Part shown: piece by piece, positions 18,704 through 26,454 of the stretch
Numbering within the stretch: position 1 is the first letter of the stretch
Layout: each line of letters opens with the position of its first letter
DNA from: Terriglobales bacterium
Lineage (GTDB): Bacteria; Acidobacteriota; Terriglobia; Terriglobales; Acidobacteriaceae
Assembly: GCA_035573675.1 (NCBI GenBank)
Contig: DATMAB010000015.1
Coordinates: 1-64,000, forward strand
DNA: 64,000 nucleotides
Direction: 5' to 3'
Made by a program: the position numbers and the translations under genes
The notes under the pieces: generated by a model
What the model was told of the DNA's origin: nothing
The model's input: only the letters and a program-made list of their open reading frames with translations
Databases searched by the model: none

Positions 18704-19040
18704 ACTTGCGCGCTCCGGCCAGCTCTTTTTCCTTCTGCTTGCCGGCGCCGTGGAGGATGCCCAGCACTTCCTCCTCGCGCATGATGACGAACTCTTCGCC
18801 GTCGATCTTGATCTCCGTGCCGGCGTACTTGCCGAACAGGACCCGGTCGCCCGGCTTCACGTCCAGCGGGAACACCTTGCCCTCTTCGTTCGACTTGCCC
18901 TTGCCCACGGCGATGACCTCGCCCTCCTGCGGTTTCTCCTTGGCCGTGTCGGGGATGATGATGCCGCCACGCACCGTTTCCTGTTCCTCCACCCGGCGGA
19001 CCAGGATGCGGTCATGCAGGGGAGTCAGCTTGGTTGACAT
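18702..19040 (-). CDS. groES: 10 kDa co-chaperonin GroES
   Basis: 112 aa. The heptameric lid of GroEL. It has the canonical start [12 protein letters not shown], the mobile loop ([20 protein letters not shown], residues 20-39), [16 protein letters not shown] and [13 protein letters not shown] basic C-terminal tail ([12 protein letters not shown]) extends beyond the usual ~97 residues. It is the first gene of the groESL operon, with a ~180-nt leader from the CIRCE-overlapped promoter. Confidence 0.97.
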
Positions 19041-19202
19041 GTGCTTTGCTTCTCCTTTCGATGTGAAGAATTAAACCCGAACCCTCAGCGAGCGCAGATT
19101 GTGGAAACCGCCTCCGCGCCCATCCCGCTTGGAACCCCGGTGCTCTGTTCCGCCGAACCTGTCGGTTTCCGTAACTCTCTGATTACAAGGGGTTGGCGGG
19201 TG

Positions 19203-19229
19203 CTAGCACTCTGTGCCAGCGAGTGCTAA
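19203..19229 (-). promoter_or_regulatory. CIRCE operator (HrcA binding site)
   Basis: CTAGCACTC-N9-GAGTGCTAA matches the CIRCE consensus TTAGCACTC-N9-GAGTGCTAA with one mismatch. It begins directly after the -10 element and covers the expected transcription start of groES, the standard place for HrcA repression. hrcA itself is not in this window. Confidence 0.93.
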
Positions 19230-19258
19230 GTATTACGGATAGACGGCCTATTTGTCAA
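19230..19258 (-). promoter_or_regulatory. Sigma-70 promoter of groESL
   Basis: On the minus strand: -35 TTGACA (19253-19258), 17-bp spacer, -10 TAATAC (19230-19235). The -35 is perfect and the -10 matches five of six. Its position relative to CIRCE and groES leaves little doubt. Confidence 0.9.
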
Positions 19259-19280
19259 GCGGTGCCGGTGGTGGCGGCGG

Positions 19281-19309
19281 CTGACGCCGGGAACTCCGGG
19301 CGCTACAAT
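19281..19309 (+). promoter_or_regulatory. Candidate sigma-70 promoter for the CarboxypepD_reg gene
   Basis: CTGACG (19281-19286), 17-bp spacer, TACAAT (19304-19309). It lies 31 bp before the ATG at 19341 and is followed by AGGAGG. The -35 matches four of six. Confidence 0.45.
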
Positions 19310-19340
19310 GGTCCCCGCGGGCTAGGAGGATCGGAAGGGT

Positions 19341-19760
19341 ATGCTGGGCGGGAAGCGAATCGCAAACCTGGTGATGATCGCACTGGCTGCGGCGCTGGCG
19401 GCGCCCGTGGCGGCAGAAAAGAAATACTCCGACCTCACCTTCCGGGTGGTGAAGAAAGAGAACGGGAAGCCCATTCGCAACGCCAGCGTGATCCTGCATC
19501 TGGTGGACAAGAAGGGCAAGCAGGAACGTGGCGGCTTCCAGGTGAAGACCGACAAGGAGGGGAAGGCCAGCTTCCCCGGAGCGCCCTACGGCAAGCTGAG
19601 GATCCAGGTGCTGGCCAGCGGCTTCCAGACCTACGGGGAAGACTTCGACATCAACCAGCCCCGTCACGAATTCACCTTCGAGATGAATCCTCCGCAGGAA
19701 CAGCACTCCATCTACGCCAAGCCGGAAGAGAAGAAACCGGAAGAGAAGAAGGCGCAGTAA
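19341..19760 (+). CDS. Secreted carboxypeptidase regulatory-like domain protein
   Basis: 139 aa, preceded by AGGAGG at 19326-19331. An N-terminal signal peptide (VMIALAAALAAPVAA, cleavage near residue 25) leads to a single beta-sandwich of the CarboxypepD_reg type: LTFRVVKKENGKPIRNASV, then KTDKEGKASFPGAPYGKLRI, then VLASGFQTYGEDFDI. The tail is Lys/Glu/Pro-rich (two EEKKPEEKK-like units). These domains are common in acidobacterial periplasmic proteins and probably bind protein or carbohydrate; no enzymatic residues are evident. Single-gene unit divergent from groESL. Confidence 0.75.
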   Translation: MLGGKRIANLVMIALAAALAAPVAAEKKYSDLTFRVVKKENGKPIRNASVILHLVDKKGKQERGGFQVKTDKEGKASFPGAPYGKLRIQVLASGFQTYGEDFDINQPRHEFTFEMNPPQEQHSIYAKPEEKKPEEKKAQ

Positions 19761-19819
19761 CGGTCGTCGCGGTTCTGCGGCGCTCCCGTTGACATCCGCG
19801 ATCTAGGGTCGGCGAAGGC

Positions 19820-19924
19820 GAACTAAGAACTACGAACTGCGAACTACGAACTAAGAATTACGAACGGCAACCCGCAAGGCGTAAGTCCAGAGCACACGCC
19901 GCACACCGCACACCGCACACCGCA
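19820..19924. repeat. GAACTACGAACTAAG and ACACCGC word arrays
   Basis: 19820-19865 contains GAACTAAGAACTACGAACTG then CGAACTACGAACTAAGAATTACGAAC (unit GAACTRMG, about six copies). 19893-19924 contains CGCACACCGCACACCGCACACC. They fill the gap between two convergent genes. Confidence 0.6.
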
Positions 19925-19951
19925 AGAGTCCATGGCCGGGAAAATGGAGAG

Positions 19952-21646
19952 CTACGGCAGGTCCGCGAGGCGGCAGACGGCGAGGGTGCGCGGGCCGCGG
20001 ATGGGACGGGTGGAGGTGTTGGGGAAACGGGTGCAGGGCAGGGTGCAGTCGTCGCCGCATTCAGCGATGACGTAGGCGATGCCCGCGGAAGCCAGGCGGT
20101 CACGGATCCCGGTACGCCGCTCCGGGGCGGCGGACCAGTAAGCGCCGAGCTGGTCGGCGGGCATCTCGGCTGCAACCTGCACGCGGGCCAGGCGGGCGGC
20201 GCTGGAATTCCAAAGCGCATCGCCGAAGAGGGCGATGCGGTCGCCGGGTTCCGCCCCCAGCCGCACGAGTTCCTGGGCCACTTCCCAGTACACGCGATCG
20301 GGGCGCTCACGGATGCGGCGAATCTCTTCGGGGAACTCGCGTCCCAGCGAGATGGCGGTGGACAGGGCGAGGGCGATGATGCCGGCCGTCGCCAAGCGAC
20401 GAACGTGGGGGTAGGAAGAGAAGCGCAGGGCGGCGAAGGCGGCGGTCCACAAGAGAACCAGATACACGGCGACATGGCGAGACTCGAAGTGCACCACCGC
20501 GTGCATGGCCATGGCGGCCAGCGCGGGCAGCCACAAGAACCACCCCTGGCGCAATCGCTGCAGCAGGCCGCGACGAATGCCCATCCAGGCCAGCAAGGGC
20601 CACACCACCAGCAGGTCGGCGCGGCTGGCAAATAGCAACAGGTAAAGCCAGGCGTTGAAGGCGAGTGTGCGCAGTTGCTGTCGCAGGTCGAAATGCGGCT
20701 CCACGCCCTGGTTCCAGCGCACGGGATCGAACCAGAGCGGATAGGTGCCGCGTCCGGGATCGGCAAACTCAAAGACGGCCGGCCGGTCAGAGAGGCGGCG
20801 GGAAACGTGCGCGGGCGAGCCGGTACCCGGAGGCTCTCCCTGCCAGTTGGTGTAGGGCACCTGGTTGACGTGGAAGGCGTAGTTCAGCCGGCCGGTCTCG
20901 CTGAAGGTAAGCCGTCCGCTGCGGACGGAAAGAATGACGATCCAGGGGCCGGCGAACAGCAGGAAGGCGGCGAGGGCGAGAGCGAGTCCGCGCCAGGGTT
21001 TGAGTGGAGATTGCGGCACCCACCAGAGCGCAGCCAGGAGGATCAAGGCAACCGGGAAGAGCGCGGCCTTGGCGAGATAGCCGAGCGCGAGCAGCGCACC
21101 AAACGCAACGAACCGCCAGGGTTCGCGACGTCCGCTGTGCATGCGCAGGAGCAGCGCGGCCGCCAGCAGAACGAATCCGTTCATCAACTGGTCGGGATTG
21201 TTGACGGCATTGGCGCGCAGCTCGAGGGCCGACCAGAGGAAAAGGTCGTAACCGAGGAGCAGCCAGGCGAAAGGGGAAAGCCCGGTGTCTCCGTTGGCGC
21301 GCGCGGCGCGCCAGGCGTCGGCGGCGCGCCAGAAGTAGAGGAAGCACAGCAGCCAGAACAGGTAGAGCACGAAAATCCAGGCGGCGTTGAGGGCGTACTC
21401 GGTCTCCGGCCCCGGGCGAACGACCCGCAGGGACGAGGCGAGCAGCCAGGAGTAGAGCGGGCTCCAGAAGGAACTGACGGCAACAGAGAACTCGCCGCGC
21501 GAATACAGGTCGGCGATGTCCAGGTAGGAGAGCGTGTCGCCGCCGCCGATGTCGCGGGAAGCGAGGGCACGCAGAAGGCCGAGGAGGAGGGCGAGGGAGA
21601 ACAGGGCGAGGCGGAGCGAACGGTGCGGCGATGGAGCGGAGGTCAT
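19952..21646 (-). CDS. GT-C type membrane glycosyltransferase (family 39-like), paralogue 2
   Basis: 564 aa, about eleven hydrophobic helices. After TM1, the first loop holds GGGDTLSYLDIADLYSRGEF with the Asp/Tyr-rich pattern of GT-C (PMT/ArnT-like) enzymes, then FWSPLYSWLLA. A large C-terminal extracytoplasmic part contains YWSAAPERRTGIRDRL and two Cys pairs near EC..DCTLPC. GT-C enzymes transfer sugars from polyprenyl phosphates outside the membrane; donor and acceptor are unknown here. It is clearly paralogous to the gene immediately upstream (21747-23453). Confidence 0.75.
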   Translation of the reverse strand: MTSAPSPHRSLRLALFSLALLLGLLRALASRDIGGGDTLSYLDIADLYSRGEFSVAVSSFWSPLYSWLLASSLRVVRPGPETEYALNAAWIFVLYLFWLLCFLYFWRAADAWRAARANGDTGLSPFAWLLLGYDLFLWSALELRANAVNNPDQLMNGFVLLAAALLLRMHSGRREPWRFVAFGALLALGYLAKAALFPVALILLAALWWVPQSPLKPWRGLALALAAFLLFAGPWIVILSVRSGRLTFSETGRLNYAFHVNQVPYTNWQGEPPGTGSPAHVSRRLSDRPAVFEFADPGRGTYPLWFDPVRWNQGVEPHFDLRQQLRTLAFNAWLYLLLFASRADLLVVWPLLAWMGIRRGLLQRLRQGWFLWLPALAAMAMHAVVHFESRHVAVYLVLLWTAAFAALRFSSYPHVRRLATAGIIALALSTAISLGREFPEEIRRIRERPDRVYWEVAQELVRLGAEPGDRIALFGDALWNSSAARLARVQVAAEMPADQLGAYWSAAPERRTGIRDRLASAGIAYVIAECGDDCTLPCTRFPNTSTRPIRGPRTLAVCRLADLP

Positions 21647-21746
21647 GCGGGAGAGTAGTGTACGCGAGAGTTTCTCCCACGTAGGCGCGGAAAAGCGTGG
21701 CGCGAACGTGGGGCACCGCCGGGAGCGCCCAGTACCCAGGTAGCCG

Positions 21747-23453
21747 TCAGCGGCGGAAGGCGTCGAGGTCGCAGACGTAGAAGCTGCGCTGGTCGGCGGA
21801 GGCGAGGCGGGAAGTGTTGGGGATGCGGGTGCACGCCGGGGGCGGGGAGCACTGGCCGCAGTCGGCGACCAAGAGGCGGATGCCGAAAGCGGAGGCGGCG
21901 TCCATGACGGCGGCTTGCGTCGGGGAGCCGGCCGACCAGAAGGCAGGGGCTTCGGTCCAGGGGATCTCGGCGGCGATCTGAACGCGGGCGAGACGCGCCA
22001 GGGGAGCGTTCCAGAGCGCGCCGCCGAGCATCAGGATGCGGTCGCCGGGGCGGGCGCCGCGGCGCTCGAGCTCCTGGGCGACGCGCCAGTGGACGCGCTC
22101 AGGACGCTCGCGGATATCGCGCAGTTCGGCGGGGAGGTTGGCGGCGAGCGGAGCGAGCGTCGCCGCCAGGATGAGCACGGCCAGGGCGGTCGAGGCACGC
22201 GCCAGTTTTTCAGCGGCGGGAAAGCGCAGGCACGAAAAGACAGCAGCCCAGATGAGCACGACGAAGGCGGCGACGTAGCGGCGCTCGAGGTGCACCAGGC
22301 TGTACATGGCCAGGGCGGCAGCGGCGGGGAAGAGGAGAAACCATCCACGCGCAAGTCGCCGGAAGCCGTGGGCACCGCCGGCAAGCAAGAGCACCAGGCA
22401 AGCGAGAAGAAGGTCCGGGCGTGTGCGAAGGACGTTCAGGAGCTGGGGCAGCGTGGTGCGCAACGTGTCCCATTGCTGTGCCCGATCGAAGCGCGCTTTC
22501 AGGCCCTGGTTCCAGTAGGAGGGGTCGAACCAGACAGGAAAGGTGCCGGGGACGGGTTCGGCGAACTCGTACATCGCTGGGCGGGCAAAGACCTGCCGCG
22601 GTGGATGTTCGGGCTTGCCCGAGCCGGGCGGGGAACCCTGCCAATAGAACATAGGGGCGCGGTTGACGTGCCAGGCGTAGTTGATAGGCCCGCTCTCGCC
22701 GATGGTCAGGCGGTACTGATGGAGGGAGATGGCGGCGATCCAGGGGAGCGCAATCACCAGCCAGCAGGCGATGGCCGGGAGGAAGCGGCGCAAGGCGGCA
22801 CGTGAAGTTCCTACCAGCCGAACCGCCACGAGAGGGAACACCGCCGAGAGCGGGAGCAAGGCGGTCTTTGCGAGATAACCGAGGCCGAGCGCCAGTCCGA
22901 GCAGCAGGAAGTTGGGGCGGGCAAGATCGCCGGCGCGCAGGCGAACGAGCACTCCGGCAGCGAGATAGACACAGCCGCTGAGCAACAAGTCGGCGGGATT
23001 GAAGGTCAGGCGGCCGAGGTCGAGCGTAGCCCACAAAAAAAGCGCGGAGCCGAGGAGCCACCAGGCCGTCGGGGGCAACCCGATTGAATCGGAACCATTG
23101 GCCTCGGCGTTCCGCCACGCATCCAGTGCGCGCCAGAAAAACACAAAGCAGGGAATCACCGCCAGATAGATGACGAAGCCGAGGGAGCTGACGGCGGTGA
23201 ACTCCCAGTCCGGCTGGGGCCGGAGGACCGCGAGCCAGCCGGCCAGGAGCCAGGAATAGAGGGGGCTCCAGAAGACGTTGACGGCCTGGGCAAAGTCGCC
23301 GCGGGCGTAGAAAGTGGCGATATCGAGGTAGGAAATGCTGTCGCCGCCCTGCAGGTCACGATAGGCGAGCGTGCGGAGGAGACCCAGGGATAGGGCGAGG
23401 GCGAAAAGGACGGGATGCAACCAGCGGGGAGGGGAAGGCGTGCGGGGTGTCAC
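21747..23453 (-). CDS. GT-C type membrane glycosyltransferase (family 39-like), paralogue 1
   Basis: 568 aa, multi-TM. It aligns along its full length with the downstream gene: FALALSLGLLRTLAYRDLQG, GGDSISYLDIATFYARGDF, FWSPLYSWLLAG, RLTIGESGPINYAWHVN with PMFYWQGSPPGSGKPEH, and a Cys-containing tail (ADCGQCSPPPACTRIPNTS). The shared Asp in GGDS/TxSYLD is a candidate catalytic or metal residue. The two genes are arranged head to tail with a 100-bp gap and probably arose by tandem duplication. The role could be lipid or protein glycosylation at the envelope. Confidence 0.75.
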   Translation of the reverse strand: MTPRTPSPPRWLHPVLFALALSLGLLRTLAYRDLQGGDSISYLDIATFYARGDFAQAVNVFWSPLYSWLLAGWLAVLRPQPDWEFTAVSSLGFVIYLAVIPCFVFFWRALDAWRNAEANGSDSIGLPPTAWWLLGSALFLWATLDLGRLTFNPADLLLSGCVYLAAGVLVRLRAGDLARPNFLLLGLALGLGYLAKTALLPLSAVFPLVAVRLVGTSRAALRRFLPAIACWLVIALPWIAAISLHQYRLTIGESGPINYAWHVNRAPMFYWQGSPPGSGKPEHPPRQVFARPAMYEFAEPVPGTFPVWFDPSYWNQGLKARFDRAQQWDTLRTTLPQLLNVLRTRPDLLLACLVLLLAGGAHGFRRLARGWFLLFPAAAALAMYSLVHLERRYVAAFVVLIWAAVFSCLRFPAAEKLARASTALAVLILAATLAPLAANLPAELRDIRERPERVHWRVAQELERRGARPGDRILMLGGALWNAPLARLARVQIAAEIPWTEAPAFWSAGSPTQAAVMDAASAFGIRLLVADCGQCSPPPACTRIPNTSRLASADQRSFYVCDLDAFRR

Positions 23454-23470
23454 GCGGGAAGAGTGTACCG

Positions 23471-23499
23471 GTGGTGAGTGGTCGGTGGCCAGTGATCAG
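23471..23499. repeat. GTGGTGAGTGGTCGGTGGCC word
   Basis: Reverse-orientation relative of the ACTGGCCACTGACC word at 16891. The divergent 251-bp spacer to the methyltransferase holds this word and the palindrome at 23560. Confidence 0.45.
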
Positions 23500-23559
23500 A
23501 AGGAGGCCCTCTTTTGAGATGCTTGCCAGGCTAAAGCGCGCGGTGGCGGGCGTTGGGGC

Positions 23560-23577
23560 GCCGGGCTGCAGCCCGGC
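23560..23577. repeat. Perfect 18-bp palindrome GCCGGGCTGCAGCCCGGC
   Basis: A fully self-complementary sequence in the spacer between the glycosyltransferase and the methyltransferase. It is preceded by GGCTAAAGC, reminiscent of the second hairpin of family F. Confidence 0.55.
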
Positions 23578-23704
23578 TCTTCCACCGGAAGAACCGTCCG
23601 CGGCACCTGCGCGAAAGCGGGAGTTTTCCCACTTACAAAATTACGCAATCACGGTGGACCGGCAATTCCGCTAGAATCGGTCCGCTTCTCCTTCCAGACA
23701 AGCC

Positions 23705-24538
23705 ATGCCCCACGACGGCTGGGATCCGGCCCAATACGAGCGCTTTCGCGCCGAGCGCAGCCAGCCCTTCTACGACCTGATGGAGATGGTGGTGCCGCGC
23801 GCGGGCATGCGGGTGGTGGACCTGGGTTGCGGCACGGGCGACCTGACGCGGGTGCTGCACGAACGATTGCGGGCAGCGAAGACCATCGGCATCGATCGTT
23901 CGGCGGCCATGCTGGAAAAAGCCACGAAGCTGGCGGGCGGCGGGCTGGCGTTCCGGCAGGGCGAGATCGCCGAGTTCGCGGAAGAGGACGCTTACGACCT
24001 GGTGTTCTCGAATTCCGCGCTGCACTGGGTACCGGACCATCCGGCGCTGTTCAGGCGGCTGGCGCGGGCGCTCGCGCCGGGCGGGCAACTGGCGGTGCAG
24101 ATGCCGGACATGTACCGCCATCCCTCCCACCTGGTGGCGGCGGAAGTGGCGCAGGAATTCCAGCGGGAGCTGGGCGGTTACGTGCATCGCGAATACGTGC
24201 TGGAGCCGCCGGAGTACAAGGCCATCCTGGAGAACGCGGGCTTGCGCGAGCAGCGAATCGAGGTGCGCTTCTACGACCACGAACTGGCTTCACGCGAGGA
24301 CGTGGTGGAGTGGGTGAAGGGCACGCTGCTGGTGCCGTACAAGGAGCGGTTGGGGCTGGAGGCGTACGAGCGGTTCCTGGCGCGCTATCGCGAGAGCCTG
24401 CTGCCGCGGCTGGAGGATGCGCGGCCGTACATCTATTCCTACCGCCGCATCCTGCTCTGGGGGAAGCAGGCGCTGCGGGCGAAGGTAGTGGAGCTGACGC
24501 GCGAGCGGCGGCGCATGTCGCGAAGGAAGCCGGCCTAG
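23705..24538 (+). CDS. Class I SAM-dependent methyltransferase (trans-aconitate methyltransferase-like)
   Basis: 277 aa. SAM-binding motif I is VVDLGCGTGDL (37-47). The acidic residue of motif II is GIDRSAAML (~61), and DLVFSNSALHWVPDHP at ~99 is highly characteristic of the Tam family. The N-terminus WDPAQYERFRAERSQPFYDL is also Tam-like. Tam methylates trans-aconitate; many relatives have other small-acid substrates, so substrate is uncertain. Single gene, divergent from the glycosyltransferases and convergent with the ABC exporter. Confidence 0.8.
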   Translation: MPHDGWDPAQYERFRAERSQPFYDLMEMVVPRAGMRVVDLGCGTGDLTRVLHERLRAAKTIGIDRSAAMLEKATKLAGGGLAFRQGEIAEFAEEDAYDLVFSNSALHWVPDHPALFRRLARALAPGGQLAVQMPDMYRHPSHLVAAEVAQEFQRELGGYVHREYVLEPPEYKAILENAGLREQRIEVRFYDHELASREDVVEWVKGTLLVPYKERLGLEAYERFLARYRESLLPRLEDARPYIYSYRRILLWGKQALRAKVVELTRERRRMSRRKPA

Positions 24539-24579
24539 TCAGCCCAGCCAGTGCTTCGGACTGGACTTGGGGTCCTTGA

Positions 24580-24639
24580 CCTCAGGGGCTAAAGCCCACC
24601 GAGTTTGAGCGGGCTCTTCGGCACGGCTGAAGCCGTGCC
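24580..24639 (-). repeat. Two-hairpin dispersed element (family F), copy 3, inverted
   Basis: On the minus strand: GGCACGGC-ttca-GCCGTGCC (24620-24639), 22 bases, GGGCT-tt-AGCCC (24586-24597), then CCTGAGGT. It lies between convergent genes, where the hairpins could act as a transcription stop for either side. Confidence 0.7.
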
Positions 24640-24680
24640 CCGATACGAATACGAAATCTGCCAAGCGCCCCTCGTGCGTT

Positions 24681-25433
24681 CTATTCGACGGGATTGTTCA
24701 GGGCGCGGGCAGCCATCCAGAACGTCAGCAGGACGAAAGCTGAGAAAGCGGCGGCTTCGAGCTGCAGCAGGCGGGGTGTGCCCGCGCCGTAGGTGTGGTA
24801 GCGCAGCAGGTCCACCTGCCAGGTGATGGGATTCAGCCAGGCCAGCCACTCGACCCAACGGGGCAGGCGGTCGGCGGGATAGAAGAGGTTGCTGATGAAC
24901 ATGAGCAACAGGTACATGGCCGACGTGGTGGTGTGGTAGCCGTTGAAGCTGCGCACCCGCACCGAGATCCAGGAAAAGAGGAAATACCAGCCGGCCATAC
25001 CCACCACGGTCCACAGCAGCAGCCCGGGCAGGGCGCGGGCGTGCAGCGGAATCTCGAGCACGGTGCGGCCGATGGCGATGCACAACAGGGCTCCCAGGAC
25101 GCTGAAGGCTTCGTTGGAAAGCAGCTTGCCGAGCAGCAGGTCGCAGCGGGCGAAGGGATAGGTGAGCATCTCGTGAAAGACGCCGGACTGCATGTCTTCG
25201 AAGAAGGCGTAGGAGGAGTTCATGGCCACGCTGAAGGTGACCATGGCCAGCACGGCGGCCAGGAAGAACGTCGGATAGTCGGTTCCGGTCGAGCCTGAGC
25301 CCAGCCAGCGGTCGAGGCTGGAGCCGAAGATGACCAGGTAGACGGCGGGCACCAGCACATCCCACAGCGGGAGGATGGGATTGGTAAGGCGGATGCGCGA
25401 CTCGCGGTAGGCGTTGGCGAGGACGAACTTCAT
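24681..25433 (-). CDS. ABC-2 type transporter permease
   Basis: 250 aa from ATG 25433, whose first four bases overlap the stop of the ATPase gene. Six hydrophobic segments are visible, beginning MKFVLANAYRESRIRLTNPI, and the typical ABC-2 signature near the end reads WVEWLAWLNPITWQVDLLRYHTYG. It pairs with the upstream ATPase to form an exporter, of drugs, polysaccharide or lipid-linked sugars; the substrate cannot be read from sequence. DrrB/NodJ-like relatives are the nearest in style. Confidence 0.9.
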   Translation of the reverse strand: MKFVLANAYRESRIRLTNPILPLWDVLVPAVYLVIFGSSLDRWLGSGSTGTDYPTFFLAAVLAMVTFSVAMNSSYAFFEDMQSGVFHEMLTYPFARCDLLLGKLLSNEAFSVLGALLCIAIGRTVLEIPLHARALPGLLLWTVVGMAGWYFLFSWISVRVRSFNGYHTTTSAMYLLLMFISNLFYPADRLPRWVEWLAWLNPITWQVDLLRYHTYGAGTPRLLQLEAAAFSAFVLLTFWMAARALNNPVE

Positions 25434-26398
25434 TCCGTCACCTCTTCCTGCGGCGCCGCCGGCCGGGTTCCATAGAGCTCGAAGAAGATCTGCTCCAGGT
25501 TGGCGCCGCGGATCTCCAGGTGGGCGAGCGGCCAGCGCTCGGAGATGCGGGCCATCTTGCGGATCCACTCGTCCTCGCTGCCTTCGACGGTCATGACCAC
25601 GTCGCCGTCGCGCTCTTCCAGGCTGCGGGGCGCGAGCTCCCGGAGAGCGCCGGCGGCGTCGAGCGTGGGCTCGGCAAAGCTCAGGTGGATGCGGAACATC
25701 TTGCGCGAGAGGGCGCGCAGCTCGCGCAGGCGTCCTTCGGCGATGGAGCGGCCGCGGTCGAGCAGCACCATGCGGTCGCAGAGCGATTCGGCTTCGTCGA
25801 GCAGTTGCGTGGTCAGCAGGACGCAGGAGCCGCGGCGGGCGCGCTGGCGGATGGCTTCGACCACGCGCCGCTTGATGAGCGGGTCCATGCCGGTGGTGGC
25901 TTCGTCGAGGAAGAGCACGGGAGTTTCCAGCATCAGGGCCTTGGCCACCTGCAGGCGCCGCTTGTATCCGCCGGAAAGCGTGGCCGCACGCTGGGAAAGC
26001 GTTCCGCCCAGCTCGAGCAGTTCGACCACCTGCTTCATGTGCGATTCGTTCTCGTTTCCGGAGAGGCCGTGCAGACGTCCGTAGATGAGCAGGTTGTCGC
26101 GCACCGAGAGCAGGGTCTCGACGGCGCTCTCCTGCAGGACAGCGGTCAGCCGGCGGCGGGCCTCCAGCGGCTTCGCGACCACGTCGTAGCCCGCGACTGT
26201 CGCCCGGCCGGAAGTGGGTCGCAGGATGGTGGTGAGGATGCGGACGACGGTGGTCTTGCCGGCGCCGTTGGGTCCAAGGAGTCCGAAGATCTCGCCGGGA
26301 AGGACGTGGAAGCTCAGGCCATCCAGAGCCGGACGGGAGCCCGAGCCGCGCCGATAGACATGGCGGAGGTCTTCGACCTGGATGAGGGGCAGGGACAC
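25430..26398 (-). CDS. ABC transporter ATP-binding protein (drug/polysaccharide export, DrrA-like)
   Basis: About 322 aa from GTG 26398 (MSLPLIQVEDLRHVYRR); the longer upstream frame is not convincing. Walker A GPNGAGKTT (42-50), Q-loop at ~89, signature LSGGYKRRL (141-149), Walker B VLFLDEATTGMDP (161-173), and an H-loop-like position occupied by TTQLLDEAE, where the usual His is Gln. A ~90-residue C-terminal regulatory domain follows, as in DrrA-type ATPases. Translationally coupled to the permease (4-bp overlap). Confidence 0.92.
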   Translation of the reverse strand: MSLPLIQVEDLRHVYRRGSGSRPALDGLSFHVLPGEIFGLLGPNGAGKTTVVRILTTILRPTSGRATVAGYDVVAKPLEARRRLTAVLQESAVETLLSVRDNLLIYGRLHGLSGNENESHMKQVVELLELGGTLSQRAATLSGGYKRRLQVAKALMLETPVLFLDEATTGMDPLIKRRVVEAIRQRARRGSCVLLTTQLLDEAESLCDRMVLLDRGRSIAEGRLRELRALSRKMFRIHLSFAEPTLDAAGALRELAPRSLEERDGDVVMTVEGSEDEWIRKMARISERWPLAHLEIRGANLEQIFFELYGTRPAAPQEEVTE

Positions 26399-26454
26399 AA
26401 GAAGCCCATCATAGCCGACCGGCGACGAGGGCAGGGTGCCGCGCCAAACGCTTC

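Noticed and set aside
19820-19924. Tandem repeats as a possible CRISPR or tRNA-derived array
   Set aside because: Units of 7-8 bases are too short and degenerate; no cloverleaf was found.
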